Assembly (NCBI GenBank): GCA_900472395.1
Contig: UCHV01000025.1
Coordinates: forward strand, 1-64,000
DNA: 64,000 nt
Direction of reading: 5' to 3'
Source of the DNA: Hyphomicrobiales bacterium
Lineage (GTDB): Bacteria; Pseudomonadota; Alphaproteobacteria; Rhizobiales; Rhizobiaceae
Of this stretch, positions 17,253 through 25,499 are shown piece by piece. Every line of letters begins with the position of its first letter. The first letter of the stretch is position 1. The notes under the pieces were generated by a model. The model made no database searches. It was not told where the DNA came from and saw only the letters and a list, made by a program, of their open reading frames with translations. A program made the translations under genes and the position numbers.

Positions 17253-17267
17253 TGATCTAGAAAGTCA
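17253..17267. promoter_or_regulatory. RirA-type iron-responsive (IRO) box before fecI
   Basis: TGATCTAGAAAGTCA matches the rhizobial IRO consensus TGA-N9-TCA exactly. It lies between the asbF stop and the sigma-factor start. In rhizobia RirA represses iron-uptake genes, including sigma factor rpoI, through such sites when iron is sufficient. No exact box was found upstream of asbA or the receptor gene. Confidence 0.6.
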
Positions 17268-17279
17268 TATTTTGTAGGT

Positions 17280-18146
17280 TCAGGGCGCAGTTTGTAGAAA
17301 CCCGCCTCTTTCCCGGAATTTGTGAGGTTTTTCAAAGCCAAATTGTTCGCGAAGAGTTTCGCAATCACGGCTGAGGATGTTGAAGGCATCATTGCCGAAC
17401 CATTCCAGCGAAACATCCGCGCCTGTTATTGCAGGGATACTCGCCATGATATCCGCGTAATTCACGGTGCCCTCGAACAGCAGTGTCAGACCGGTGCGGT
17501 CACCCGCCGCGGAATAGACATTGCCGGGACTGAAGACATGCAGATGACGGCGCTCTGAGATGTTTTTCAAGTGGTAATGCCGGACATGCTCGCAGATCGA
17601 CCGGTGCAGTGCGACGGGATCGTCACCGGCTTCCCAGACATGCAGAACATCGAAATTGATCGCCATTGCCGGATGGTTCACTTCCTCGATCAGCCGGATG
17701 GTCGAGGCGGCGGTATCGGCCAGCGTGTTGGGATGGGTCTCTGCGAGAAGCTCGATGCCATAGCTTTGGATGATGGCTGCGACATCCCGAAGGCGTGTCA
17801 CCAGATGCCGGCGTTCGTCCGCGCTCGTATCCGCGCTTGCCTTGCCGCCGGCGAATGTGCGGATTTTACGCGCCTTCCACCGCCGTGCCAGCCGGCAGAG
17901 TTCGACTGTCTTGCGGCGCAGAACCTCGTCATCGCCTTCCACCGGCAGGTAGTCGCTGATCATGGGGACGGCAAGTCCGTAATGCGCCAGCCAATCGGCA
18001 TCCTTGTCCATTTGCGGCGCAAGGTTTCGTGCATGTGCGCCCCAGAGTTCGATACCGTCGAAACCGCTTTCGCGGGCAAAATTGGCGATTTCGGCAAGCG
18101 AGATCAACTGATGCCGGAAGGTGATGGTGCAAAGCGAAATATTCAT
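17280..18146 (-). CDS. asbF: 3-dehydroshikimate dehydratase, petrobactin type (AsbF)
   Basis: The 288-residue TIM-barrel enzyme makes 3,4-dihydroxybenzoate from 3-dehydroshikimate, the unusual catechol of petrobactin. Reading against remembered Bacillus AsbF, runs match closely along the chain: SLCTITFRHQLIS at the N-terminus, FDGIELWG, KIRTFAGGKASAD, ETHPNTLADT (metal-ligand Glu and His), HYHLKNIS, FSPGNVYSAAGDRTG and SLEWFG. The ATG at 18146 overlaps the preceding stop by 4 bp. It is the last gene of the asb operon. Confidence 0.92.
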   Translation of the reverse strand: MNISLCTITFRHQLISLAEIANFARESGFDGIELWGAHARNLAPQMDKDADWLAHYGLAVPMISDYLPVEGDDEVLRRKTVELCRLARRWKARKIRTFAGGKASADTSADERRHLVTRLRDVAAIIQSYGIELLAETHPNTLADTAASTIRLIEEVNHPAMAINFDVLHVWEAGDDPVALHRSICEHVRHYHLKNISERRHLHVFSPGNVYSAAGDRTGLTLLFEGTVNYADIMASIPAITGADVSLEWFGNDAFNILSRDCETLREQFGFEKPHKFRERGGFLQTAP

Positions 18147-19453
18147 CCGGCAAGCCTCTGCAGTGTTGTTTGCGACGATGCGCAATTCTCCTCGCACCAT
18201 TGCGCGAAAACCTCGCCAAGCCTGCCTTTCAGCTTTTTCTCTATCCGGTCAGCCTCGTCGAGTTGCGAAAATACGGTTGCGGCCTGAGCAGCGTCTTCCG
18301 TCTGCGAGAGCTTCATGCAGGCGTAGTGCAGGTTCTTGAGCGACTGTACGAGCGCCTCGATCTCCTCGCAGCACGTTTCGAACGCGCTTGATGGCAGTTT
18401 GAGCGCGCGCCAGAAAAAGGCAAAGCCATGCTCATAGGCGTATTTGCGGATGGTCAGAACCGGCAGTTCGCGGACGGCCAGCTCCAGATCGGCCAATGAC
18501 AATCCGTCCTTGCCATCGAGATGCGCTGTCACGATGCTGCGCACCGCATCCGCAATCGGGTTACGCCGCTCGATGAAGCAGGCCTCGAAATAGGCCTTCA
18601 GGTCTTCCGGATCAGGCGTCCGGGCCTGACCGATATCGAAGGCATAACCGCCGTCGACGGTTGGCTGCATGATGGCGTGGATGACCTTCTCCCGCTCCAT
18701 CACGCCTTCCCAGCGATAATCGGGATCGTGCACGAACCATGTCTGCGGATCGCCGGTTTCCTGCAGCATCAGGTAATGCGGGAAAGGGTTCTGGTTGAAC
18801 TTGTTTTCGCGCTCCGGCATGTGGAACATGTCGAGCATCACCATCACGGAATCCGTTTCCTTGCGGTCCCGAACCAGATTGGTCATGAGCGACAAATTGT
18901 CGGCCTTGCTGAGGGCCGTGTCGTACCATTCCTGAACGCTCACGCCGTAAAGCCGCTCGAACCAGGAGCGGAAAAATTCCTGGCTGATATCGTTTGCGTG
19001 ATAACGCAGCTGGTATCGCTCGCTGACGGCGAATTTTGCGTCCCAGACGCCGAAATAGAATGGTCGCTGGTCGAGACCGCGCTTTTTCAGGCCGTCGCAG
19101 ACGCAACTGACGAAGCAATGGACCTTGATGTCGTAATAGGCTTCGCCATGCACACCCTCATCCGTATCGCCACCGGTCATCGGGAAGCCCGGCACCGGCA
19201 GGGCCGGTTCTTTCGGCAGATACAGGCCAACGAGATCGTCTACCGTCTGGATGCCCTCACCGGAAATCGCCTCTTCCGGCATGGCGAGGTTGAATTCCAG
19301 CTCGAGGTTCAAAAACACCTGCAGGATCAGCACGGAGTCGAGATACAGGTCCTCGTTCAGCCGCGCATCGGGCGCAAAGCCGTGCATGTGCGGATGCGCC
19401 ATATGCTGGGCGAGTGTGGTTTCGATGGCGGAAAAGATTTCGTCGCGGGTCAT
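18143..19453 (-). CDS. Fused aryl carrier protein and condensing protein (AsbD-AsbE)
   Basis: The 436-residue protein joins two petrobactin parts that are separate genes in Bacillus. Residues 1-85 are an acyl/aryl carrier domain with the phosphopantetheine Ser40 in LYLDSVLILQ. A short Pro-rich linker follows, then about 335 residues resembling AsbE (YDIKVHCFVSCVCDGL, then KAYFEACFIERRNPI). AsbD carries activated 3,4-dihydroxybenzoate and AsbE transfers it to the spermidine amine, so fusion would place carrier and transferase in one chain. It overlaps its neighbours by 4 bp at both ends. AsbE identity rests on position, length and pattern, not on a search. Confidence 0.8.
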   Translation of the reverse strand: MTRDEIFSAIETTLAQHMAHPHMHGFAPDARLNEDLYLDSVLILQVFLNLELEFNLAMPEEAISGEGIQTVDDLVGLYLPKEPALPVPGFPMTGGDTDEGVHGEAYYDIKVHCFVSCVCDGLKKRGLDQRPFYFGVWDAKFAVSERYQLRYHANDISQEFFRSWFERLYGVSVQEWYDTALSKADNLSLMTNLVRDRKETDSVMVMLDMFHMPERENKFNQNPFPHYLMLQETGDPQTWFVHDPDYRWEGVMEREKVIHAIMQPTVDGGYAFDIGQARTPDPEDLKAYFEACFIERRNPIADAVRSIVTAHLDGKDGLSLADLELAVRELPVLTIRKYAYEHGFAFFWRALKLPSSAFETCCEEIEALVQSLKNLHYACMKLSQTEDAAQAATVFSQLDEADRIEKKLKGRLGEVFAQWCEENCASSQTTLQRLAG

Positions 19454-20724
19454 GAGGCCACTCCGGATTGATTGGGAAGAAATGCACCGGCGGCATGGCG
19501 TTCGGCAACGTCGCGGCGGCTGATCTTGCCGTTTGCCTGACGTGGAATGTCCGCGACCTGGATCATTTCCGATGGCAATTGATGGGCGGCCAGCTGCCGG
19601 CTCAGCCAATCTCGCAATTTGCCCGGCAGAACCGGGCGTTCAGCGCTGAACAGCAGCGCAACGCGCTCACCGGCAAACCGGTCGCTTTTGCGGAAGGCGA
19701 CTGCATCGGTAATGCCGGGCATGGCGGTGACGGCATCCTCGACATCCTTGGGATAGACGTTAAGCCCGGCGACATTGATCATGTCATCCATGCGGGACAC
19801 GAAGACCAGCATGCCATCGGCACGGCTATAGCCGAGATCGCGGGTATGGATCGGCTGGCTGCCTTCCTTGGTGATGACGATCTCGGCAGCACTTTCCAGA
19901 TTGCTGCCGGTCTCCGCCAAGGCATGCGGAAGAACGTATCCCATGTCATTGGCGGCGGTCAGATCGGGATTGATGGCGATGCACCCGGCTTCCGAGCAGC
20001 CGTATTGCTGGAAAAGGTGATCGCACTTTTGACGGATACGCACGAACCATGGTTCCGGCAAAACTGTGCCGGATGTCATGGCCGCGTGCATTCTTTCTCC
20101 TGCCGGCAGAAGCTGCGCCAGCATGTGCAGGATGGCTGGCGAAGTGTAGAGCAATGGCCGCTCGCTCTCGCGCATCACCTTGAGGATATGCTTAGGATTG
20201 GATGTATCAACGATATGCGGTGTCACACCGCGATGCAGACCCACCAGAATGCCGCAGATCAGCCCGTACGAGTGGGGCGTCGGGCATGCCACGATTGGCG
20301 TCATGGTTTCCGGCAAGGTGAACGAGCGCACATAACTTGCGATTTCGGTCTCGATGTTCAGCCATGTGCGGGCGATCAATTTTGGTGCACCGGTTGTGCC
20401 GGAACTCATCTGCAGCAGTTTGCCTTCGCGGCTTTTCGGCGCGCTGTCGGGCAGAACTTCACCGGCAAAGCTGTTGTAGAACAGTCGTTCGCAGCCGGCC
20501 TGTATCGCCAGCTTTCGCGCTGCCGCATAAGGTGTACCGGGGTGGATCGGCAGCACACTGGCGCCGGCATCGCGGATGGCGAAAAACAGCGCCAGCCATT
20601 CTGCGGTATCGGCAAAACACACGGCATAACGCAGGCCGGCCGAGATGCCGGTCAGCTCGCCGAGTTCGGCGGATCGCCTTGCAAAATGCGTCTTGTCGTA
20701 AAACTGGTCGCCAATCCTGATCAT
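19450..20724 (-). CDS. asbC: 3,4-dihydroxybenzoate-AMP ligase (AsbC-like)
   Basis: A 424-residue member of the acyl-adenylate-forming superfamily. It has the AMP-binding P-loop SSGTTGAPK (residues 107-115), a YGCSEAG adenine-site motif, and TRDLGYSRADG plus GLNVYPKDVEDAV and NGKISRRD in the C-terminal lid. AsbC adenylates 3,4-dihydroxybenzoate and loads it onto the carrier protein encoded next. The N-terminal domain is short compared with most AMP ligases, as in AsbC. The ATG at 20724 overlaps the upstream gene by 4 bp. Confidence 0.87.
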   Translation of the reverse strand: MIRIGDQFYDKTHFARRSAELGELTGISAGLRYAVCFADTAEWLALFFAIRDAGASVLPIHPGTPYAAARKLAIQAGCERLFYNSFAGEVLPDSAPKSREGKLLQMSSGTTGAPKLIARTWLNIETEIASYVRSFTLPETMTPIVACPTPHSYGLICGILVGLHRGVTPHIVDTSNPKHILKVMRESERPLLYTSPAILHMLAQLLPAGERMHAAMTSGTVLPEPWFVRIRQKCDHLFQQYGCSEAGCIAINPDLTAANDMGYVLPHALAETGSNLESAAEIVITKEGSQPIHTRDLGYSRADGMLVFVSRMDDMINVAGLNVYPKDVEDAVTAMPGITDAVAFRKSDRFAGERVALLFSAERPVLPGKLRDWLSRQLAAHQLPSEMIQVADIPRQANGKISRRDVAERHAAGAFLPNQSGVAS

Positions 20725-22448
20725 GGCATGATCCTCCGTTCGGCCACGGCTTTCGCAAAGACGTTCGGCACGGTGTGGTGATATTCCGGCTCGCGAGCGA
20801 GCAGTTTTCGGGTGAGAAGCGATTCCGTCAGCACGTTTGGTTGGTCGTAGCCGATTGCCGCCATGCGGGCTGTGGCGTTGTGTTCCGCCGCGTATGTGGA
20901 AAGAATGGTTTCCACCCGCTTCCAGAAACTCGGTTCCGGCAGCTGATAGGTATGGTCCAGCAGATGCGCGATCTCGGCGAGATTGTAGACGAACAGCGTA
21001 TCGGCCACGAGTTCGCGCAGGCTGTCCAGATTGTCCGTCCAGTAATACTGGTCGGGTGCTGCCTCGCGATAACGTGCGTCGAGCGACAGGAAATTCGGCG
21101 CGGCCTGGGGATCGCGCAGGAAGGCAGGGCAAAACTCCACGCTTTCGTGGAAATCGCGCAGGACAAGCCGCACCGGCCAGCCGTTACGATGTACCAGAAG
21201 CATGTTCTGTCCATGCGCCTCGACCGCCAGGCCGTGATGAACGAGCAGGTGCCAGACCGGCAAAATGGCGATTTCCAGCAGCCGGTTAAGCCACGGCATC
21301 AGCCCATGGGTTTCGATCCATGGCTGAACAAAAGGCTTCTCGTCCGCTTCCAGCATCATCAGGGCATTAAAGGGAATGACATCTTCGCCGGGTTGCAGGC
21401 CAGTCAGGGCGCTTTGACGCCAGATCGCGCCGATCTGGCCGGCAAGTTCGCTATCGTGTTCGGCCAGCAGGCCCGCATATTCTTCGAGGATAGCAAGCGG
21501 GTAGCGATCCGAAAACGCCGGATCTCCATTCACCATGCCGGCAATCCAGGTCGACAAGACTGGTGCGGTGCAGACCGAATGCGGATCGAGAATGCGCCGC
21601 GACGACGTGTTGACGACATCGAGCGGCAACTTGATGCTGGCGGCCTGCGGACGGTCGAGATTATGCAACGTGCGCAGAGACTGGCTGGCAAGGTATCGGT
21701 CGCCGAACTGACCCAGCCCGTGCAGCTTTCCGGTGGCGATAAGGTCCTTGCCGACGCCTTCCTTCAGTCGACGCCATTGCCATGGGTGCATCGGCACCAG
21801 CGCAAAATTCTGCCAGCTTAGCCCGCGTGCCTGCCGCGCGGCATCGATCTCGTTCCAGACCTCTTCATCGAGCTCGCGTCGCCAGAATGTCTGCTCGTCG
21901 GTGTCCAGCGCCTGCCGGATGGTTTCACGAGCATTAAGCGTCCAGACAAGCCGGAATGGCTCGGCCGATTCAGGTCCGTAAAGCCGGTTGTCACTGAGCG
22001 TGAAACCGTATCGCGCCTTGAAACAGGGGTGGTAAGGATGCCCTTCGTGCAATGCTCCATCGAGACCGGCAAACCCCATGTCGCGGCGGTTGCGGGCGGG
22101 AATGTTTTCCTCGTTCCATTGGCAAAGCGCGATCGTGTGTTCGAGCTCGCGCAACAGCTTGCCGCGTGTGATGCCGTTGCCGGGCAGGCCCATGACGATG
22201 GTGGGCAGCGATGCCGCCACCCAGATGCCATGTTCGTCCTTCGCCTCTATGGAACGGGAGAATATGCGCGGGCGGCCGAAGGCGCTGAGCAAGGCGCGGC
22301 AACGGTAATCCCGGCCATCGATTGTCCAGGTCAAGATGTCCGGTGCTTCCGTGCGAAAAAGCGCGAGGCCTTCGAACAGGACGGCGGCAACCAGCTGACG
22401 CAAGACCCGATCCTGCGGTTCGGCGGCAATTTCAAGAGGCAATGGCAT
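20721..22448 (-). CDS. asbB: NRPS-independent siderophore synthetase (AsbB-like)
   Basis: A 575-residue IucA/IucC-family synthetase. Visible family features are the HEGHPYHPCFK motif (residues 134-144) for ATP binding, the LVPMHPWQW segment, IKLPLDVVNTSSRR, and the C-terminal FhuF-like half (VHHGLAVEAHGQNMLLVHRNG, LRDFHESVEF). Such enzymes join a polyamine or amino alcohol to a carboxyl of citrate through an acyl-adenylate. By order and family it should attach the second arm in petrobactin assembly. It overlaps asbA by 17 bp. Confidence 0.88.
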   Translation of the reverse strand: MPLPLEIAAEPQDRVLRQLVAAVLFEGLALFRTEAPDILTWTIDGRDYRCRALLSAFGRPRIFSRSIEAKDEHGIWVAASLPTIVMGLPGNGITRGKLLRELEHTIALCQWNEENIPARNRRDMGFAGLDGALHEGHPYHPCFKARYGFTLSDNRLYGPESAEPFRLVWTLNARETIRQALDTDEQTFWRRELDEEVWNEIDAARQARGLSWQNFALVPMHPWQWRRLKEGVGKDLIATGKLHGLGQFGDRYLASQSLRTLHNLDRPQAASIKLPLDVVNTSSRRILDPHSVCTAPVLSTWIAGMVNGDPAFSDRYPLAILEEYAGLLAEHDSELAGQIGAIWRQSALTGLQPGEDVIPFNALMMLEADEKPFVQPWIETHGLMPWLNRLLEIAILPVWHLLVHHGLAVEAHGQNMLLVHRNGWPVRLVLRDFHESVEFCPAFLRDPQAAPNFLSLDARYREAAPDQYYWTDNLDSLRELVADTLFVYNLAEIAHLLDHTYQLPEPSFWKRVETILSTYAAEHNATARMAAIGYDQPNVLTESLLTRKLLAREPEYHHTVPNVFAKAVAERRIMP

Positions 22449-24225
22449 GCGGCCTCCGCGTATCGGTGATGGAAAGGGCTTCCAGGTTCAGCGGGTTCGG
22501 CATTTTCCGGTAGAGTGAATGGCCATTGGCCGAGCTCAGCTCGTCGACATCCACCAGCCGGGTCGCAAGATTTGCCTTGGTGCCGATATCGCCTTCATCG
22601 AGAATGTGCCGGATGAAATCGCGTCCCAGGCCGTTCAGGCTGAGCGCGAGATTTTCCAGCTGCTCCCGCAGGATCCGTAAAAGATCCATTTCGTCGGCAA
22701 GCCCGTCATGCGCCATGCGGCTGATGACGGAAAACACCTGGTTGACGATCAGGTAATAGGCGAAGCGGTCGCGGATCTCGCTGTCAGGAAAATACAGCGA
22801 ACCGATTGTCTCGGTCTCGGGTACTGCTCTGGCGATTGATGGCCGGTGACGCTCGGAAAGATAAAAACCCTGGTTGTCGCGGTAAAATCCAAGCCGCGGG
22901 TAACCGCCGCCGATATCAATGAGGCTGTTCTGCTGGTGTGCTTCGAGCGCGATGCCATGCCGGTCGTAAAGTTCGATCAACGGCTCCACGGCGCAAGTGA
23001 GGTAACGCCTGAACCAGGTCTCGGCCGTCGCGGTTATGGCTCCGCTCTCGGCGCGATGAACTTGCCGCACCACTCGCTCCAGCCGCGAAAGGCGGCCGGG
23101 CAGGGGATCGGCAGTCAGGGCGGCAAGCATCACGATACCGGCGCCGCCGCGTGTGCGAAACGGGTTTTCCCGCAAAATGGTCTCAAAGCCGCTTTCCCGG
23201 CGGCCCGGGATGTTGAGCGTGATGAAGGCCGGATCCTTGATGATGCGGAAGGATGGCAATGTGCTGGCCAGCCGCAGTCGGTCAACCAGTCGCGCCATTG
23301 CCACACCGGCATCGAGTTCGTCCCGGCCGTTGGTGCGCACCGAATTGGTAATGCGCACCGGCAGCGAAAATTTCAGCATCCAGTCGGCGTCCCGGCTCCA
23401 GACGGTGCGAACCGAGGACGTGGCGGTGAACTGCGGGCCAGCCTGGCCGAGGCTGCGCAGCGCCTTGTCCGAAATCATCGCCTGGACATCTGAATCGAGA
23501 AGCAGCGCCTGAGCCTGCAGCGGGTGCATGGGCAACAATGTCTCGCCATCCGCAAGCCGGATTTCGTGCGGGCAGCCGGATCTGGCGATATCGGCAACGA
23601 TCCTGTCCGCCATGCGCAGGTCGGCGGAGGCGTGGGTGACAAGATCGCTCCTTGCTGCAAAATAATGCAGCTGGAAATGCCCATGAAATTCGGGCGCGTA
23701 GGTTTCCTGCTGCCAGAAGGTCATGCCCTGCCGGCTTTTCGGCGTCGGGTGCAGCCAGTGCCCGAAAACCAGCGATTGCTCGGCGGCGATGAAATGATCG
23801 CCATCGTCCGGTTTGGCCAGCGCATGTTCGACATTGATGTCGATCTGCTGGTGGCTGTCCATCACCCGCAGCAGAAGTTCGGTTTCGCAGCCATGCAACG
23901 CATCGCCATTCGGTCCCCGCAGCTTGCGGTAGGCTTCGCGCATCAGCGCCTGCAGGGCTGGCATGGGCGAGACCTCATGCCACGCCGTTTCCGACAGCGC
24001 GCGGCGCCAGATTTGACCGAAGTGGTGGGGGCCGCAAAGCGAGGGGGACGTTATTTCCGCTCTCATCAGGATACGGTCGCCATGCAGCAGCCATTCCACG
24101 CAGTCGGCCGGTTTTGAGCGAACCGCATGGCCAACGGCCTTACCGCCGTCGATTTCGCGCATATAGCAGTTGGCAAAGCTCTGAAAACTGGCTGTTTCGG
24201 CAGCCTTCCGGGAGATCGTCGTCAT
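22432..24225 (-). CDS. asbA: NRPS-independent siderophore synthetase (AsbA-like)
   Basis: The first gene of the operon encodes a 597-residue IucA/IucC synthetase with EQSLVFGHWLHPTPKSR (about 149-165), MHPLQAQALL, SLPVRITNSVRT and the C-terminal EAHQQNSLIDIGGGYPRLGFYRD segment. In Bacillus, AsbA condenses spermidine with citrate as the first committed step. The start at 24225 has a GGAGGGG site. About 160 nt of leader separate it from a putative ECF-sigma promoter at 24393-24419. No efflux or periplasmic transport gene for the product is present in the operon. Confidence 0.88.
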   Translation of the reverse strand: MTTISRKAAETASFQSFANCYMREIDGGKAVGHAVRSKPADCVEWLLHGDRILMRAEITSPSLCGPHHFGQIWRRALSETAWHEVSPMPALQALMREAYRKLRGPNGDALHGCETELLLRVMDSHQQIDINVEHALAKPDDGDHFIAAEQSLVFGHWLHPTPKSRQGMTFWQQETYAPEFHGHFQLHYFAARSDLVTHASADLRMADRIVADIARSGCPHEIRLADGETLLPMHPLQAQALLLDSDVQAMISDKALRSLGQAGPQFTATSSVRTVWSRDADWMLKFSLPVRITNSVRTNGRDELDAGVAMARLVDRLRLASTLPSFRIIKDPAFITLNIPGRRESGFETILRENPFRTRGGAGIVMLAALTADPLPGRLSRLERVVRQVHRAESGAITATAETWFRRYLTCAVEPLIELYDRHGIALEAHQQNSLIDIGGGYPRLGFYRDNQGFYLSERHRPSIARAVPETETIGSLYFPDSEIRDRFAYYLIVNQVFSVISRMAHDGLADEMDLLRILREQLENLALSLNGLGRDFIRHILDEGDIGTKANLATRLVDVDELSSANGHSLYRKMPNPLNLEALSITDTRRPHAIAS

Positions 24226-24392
24226 GCCTTTTGCCCCTCCACCCGGATGGGCTGATGCTTGTGGCAGGCACTTGAGGCTGCGGGTCGATCTGCCCTGCGG
24301 TTTGCGGCCAGTGGTCGTCGGGTTCTCGGTGAGAAGCGTCCGTCGGTGTTCATTCGGTTCCTCGTCGAACTCGTGGATGTCGCACGAGGGAG

Positions 24393-24419
24393 AGACGACT
24401 GAGGCTCAGGCTTTTTTCA
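24393..24419 (-). promoter_or_regulatory. Putative ECF-sigma promoter of asb operon (TGAAAAA-N13-GTCGTCT)
   Basis: On the minus strand, TGAAAAA (24419-24413) and GTCGTCT (24399-24393) with a 13-nt spacer reproduce the element before the TonB receptor gene. The spacers share no similarity, so conservation is confined to the two heptamers. Confidence 0.65.
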
Positions 24420-24453
24420 GCCTGTCCGATATTTTCTGATTTTCAGGGAGAGC

Positions 24454-24489
24454 GACCTGCTGCAGCAACGGCATTCGCTGCAGCAGGTC
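24454..24489 (-). terminator. Hairpin at the end of nrdHIEF
   Basis: Perfect 13-bp stem (GACCTGCTGCAGC / GCTGCAGCAGGTC, 10-nt loop) starting 6 nt after the nrdF stop. No T-run follows, so it may act as a stabilising 3' end or a Rho-assisted terminator; it also insulates the asb promoter. Confidence 0.65.
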
Positions 24490-24495
24490 TGGGCG

Positions 24496-25485
24496 TCAGA
24501 AATCCCAGTCTTCATCCTCGGTCGCCACGGCCTTGCCGATGACATAGGAAGAACCGGAACCGGAAAAGAAGTCGTGGTTTTCGTCAGCATTGGGAGACAG
24601 CGCCGAGAGGATGGCCGGATTGACCTTGCAGGCTTCAGCCGGAAACAGCGCTTCGTAACCGAGGTTCATCAGCGCCTTGTTGGCATTGTAATGGAGGAAT
24701 TTTTTCACGTCTTCCGTCAGGCCGACGCCGTCGTAGAGCGCTTCGGTGTATTTCGCTTCGTTATCGTAGAGTTCGAGCAGCAGATCGAAGGCAAAATCCT
24801 TGATCTCCTGGCGTTTCGCTTCCGGCAGAAGCTCGACCGCTCGCTGGAACTTGTAGCCGATGTAATAACCATGCACCGCCTCATCACGGATGATCAGGCG
24901 AATGAGATCGGCGGTGTTGGTGAGCCTCGCGCGGCTTGACCAGTACATCGGCAGATAGAAACCCGAATAGAACAGGAAACTTTCAAGGAAAACCGAGGCG
25001 ATCTTTTTCCGGAGCGGATCGCCGCTGTCGTACTGCTCCATGATCAGCGCCGACTTGCGTTGCAGAAATTCGTTTTCCTCCGACCAGCGATAGGCATCGT
25101 CGACATTGGGCGTCGAGCACAAGGTCGAAAAGATCGAGGAATAGGAGCGCGCATGCACGGCCTCCATGAAGGAGACGTTGGATAGCACCGCCTCTTCATG
25201 GGGCGTGACGGCATCTTCCATCAGCCGCACCGCGCCGACACCGTTCTGGATCGTGTCGAGCAGGGTCAAACCGGTGAAGACACGGATGGTGAGTTGCTGT
25301 TCGTTGGTTTTAAGCGCCGCCCAGGACGGGATGTCATTGGAAAGCGGCACCTTTTCCGGCAGCCAGAAATTGCTGGTAAGCCGGTTCCAGACCTCGAGAT
25401 CCTTGTCGTCCTCGATGCGGTTCCAGTTGATGGCGCGAATGGCGGCAACCGGTTTCTGGTTTTTGGTTTTTACTTGAATATTCAT
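24496..25485 (-). CDS. nrdF: Class Ib ribonucleotide reductase small subunit
   Basis: The 329-residue ferritin-like protein holds the dimetal (Mn or Fe) tyrosyl radical centre. Metal ligands are visible in DAVTPHEEAVLSNVSFMEAVHARSYS, FLESFLFYSGF and IIRDEAVHGYYIG. The tail ends DEDWDF, the peptide that docks on NrdE. It is the last gene of nrdHIEF. The start at 25485 matches the family N-terminus. Confidence 0.96.
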   Translation of the reverse strand: MNIQVKTKNQKPVAAIRAINWNRIEDDKDLEVWNRLTSNFWLPEKVPLSNDIPSWAALKTNEQQLTIRVFTGLTLLDTIQNGVGAVRLMEDAVTPHEEAVLSNVSFMEAVHARSYSSIFSTLCSTPNVDDAYRWSEENEFLQRKSALIMEQYDSGDPLRKKIASVFLESFLFYSGFYLPMYWSSRARLTNTADLIRLIIRDEAVHGYYIGYKFQRAVELLPEAKRQEIKDFAFDLLLELYDNEAKYTEALYDGVGLTEDVKKFLHYNANKALMNLGYEALFPAEACKVNPAILSALSPNADENHDFFSGSGSSYVIGKAVATEDEDWDF

Positions 25486-25499
25486 GTCGCTCACCGGCG

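Noticed and set aside
17280..18146. Assignment of the TIM-barrel gene as a generic sugar phosphate isomerase or hydroxypyruvate isomerase
   Set aside because: Conserved blocks match AsbF far more closely, and it is embedded in the siderophore operon.
18521..19471. 316-codon plus-strand frame opposite the AsbD-AsbE gene
   Set aside because: No domain or ribosome site; the minus-strand gene fits the operon by overlap and motif.
24401..24420. CAGGCT / AGCCTG arms around a T-run near 24408, looking like a terminator
   Set aside because: The T-run is in the loop, no gene ends here on the plus strand, and on the minus strand it is the -35 part of the putative asb promoter.
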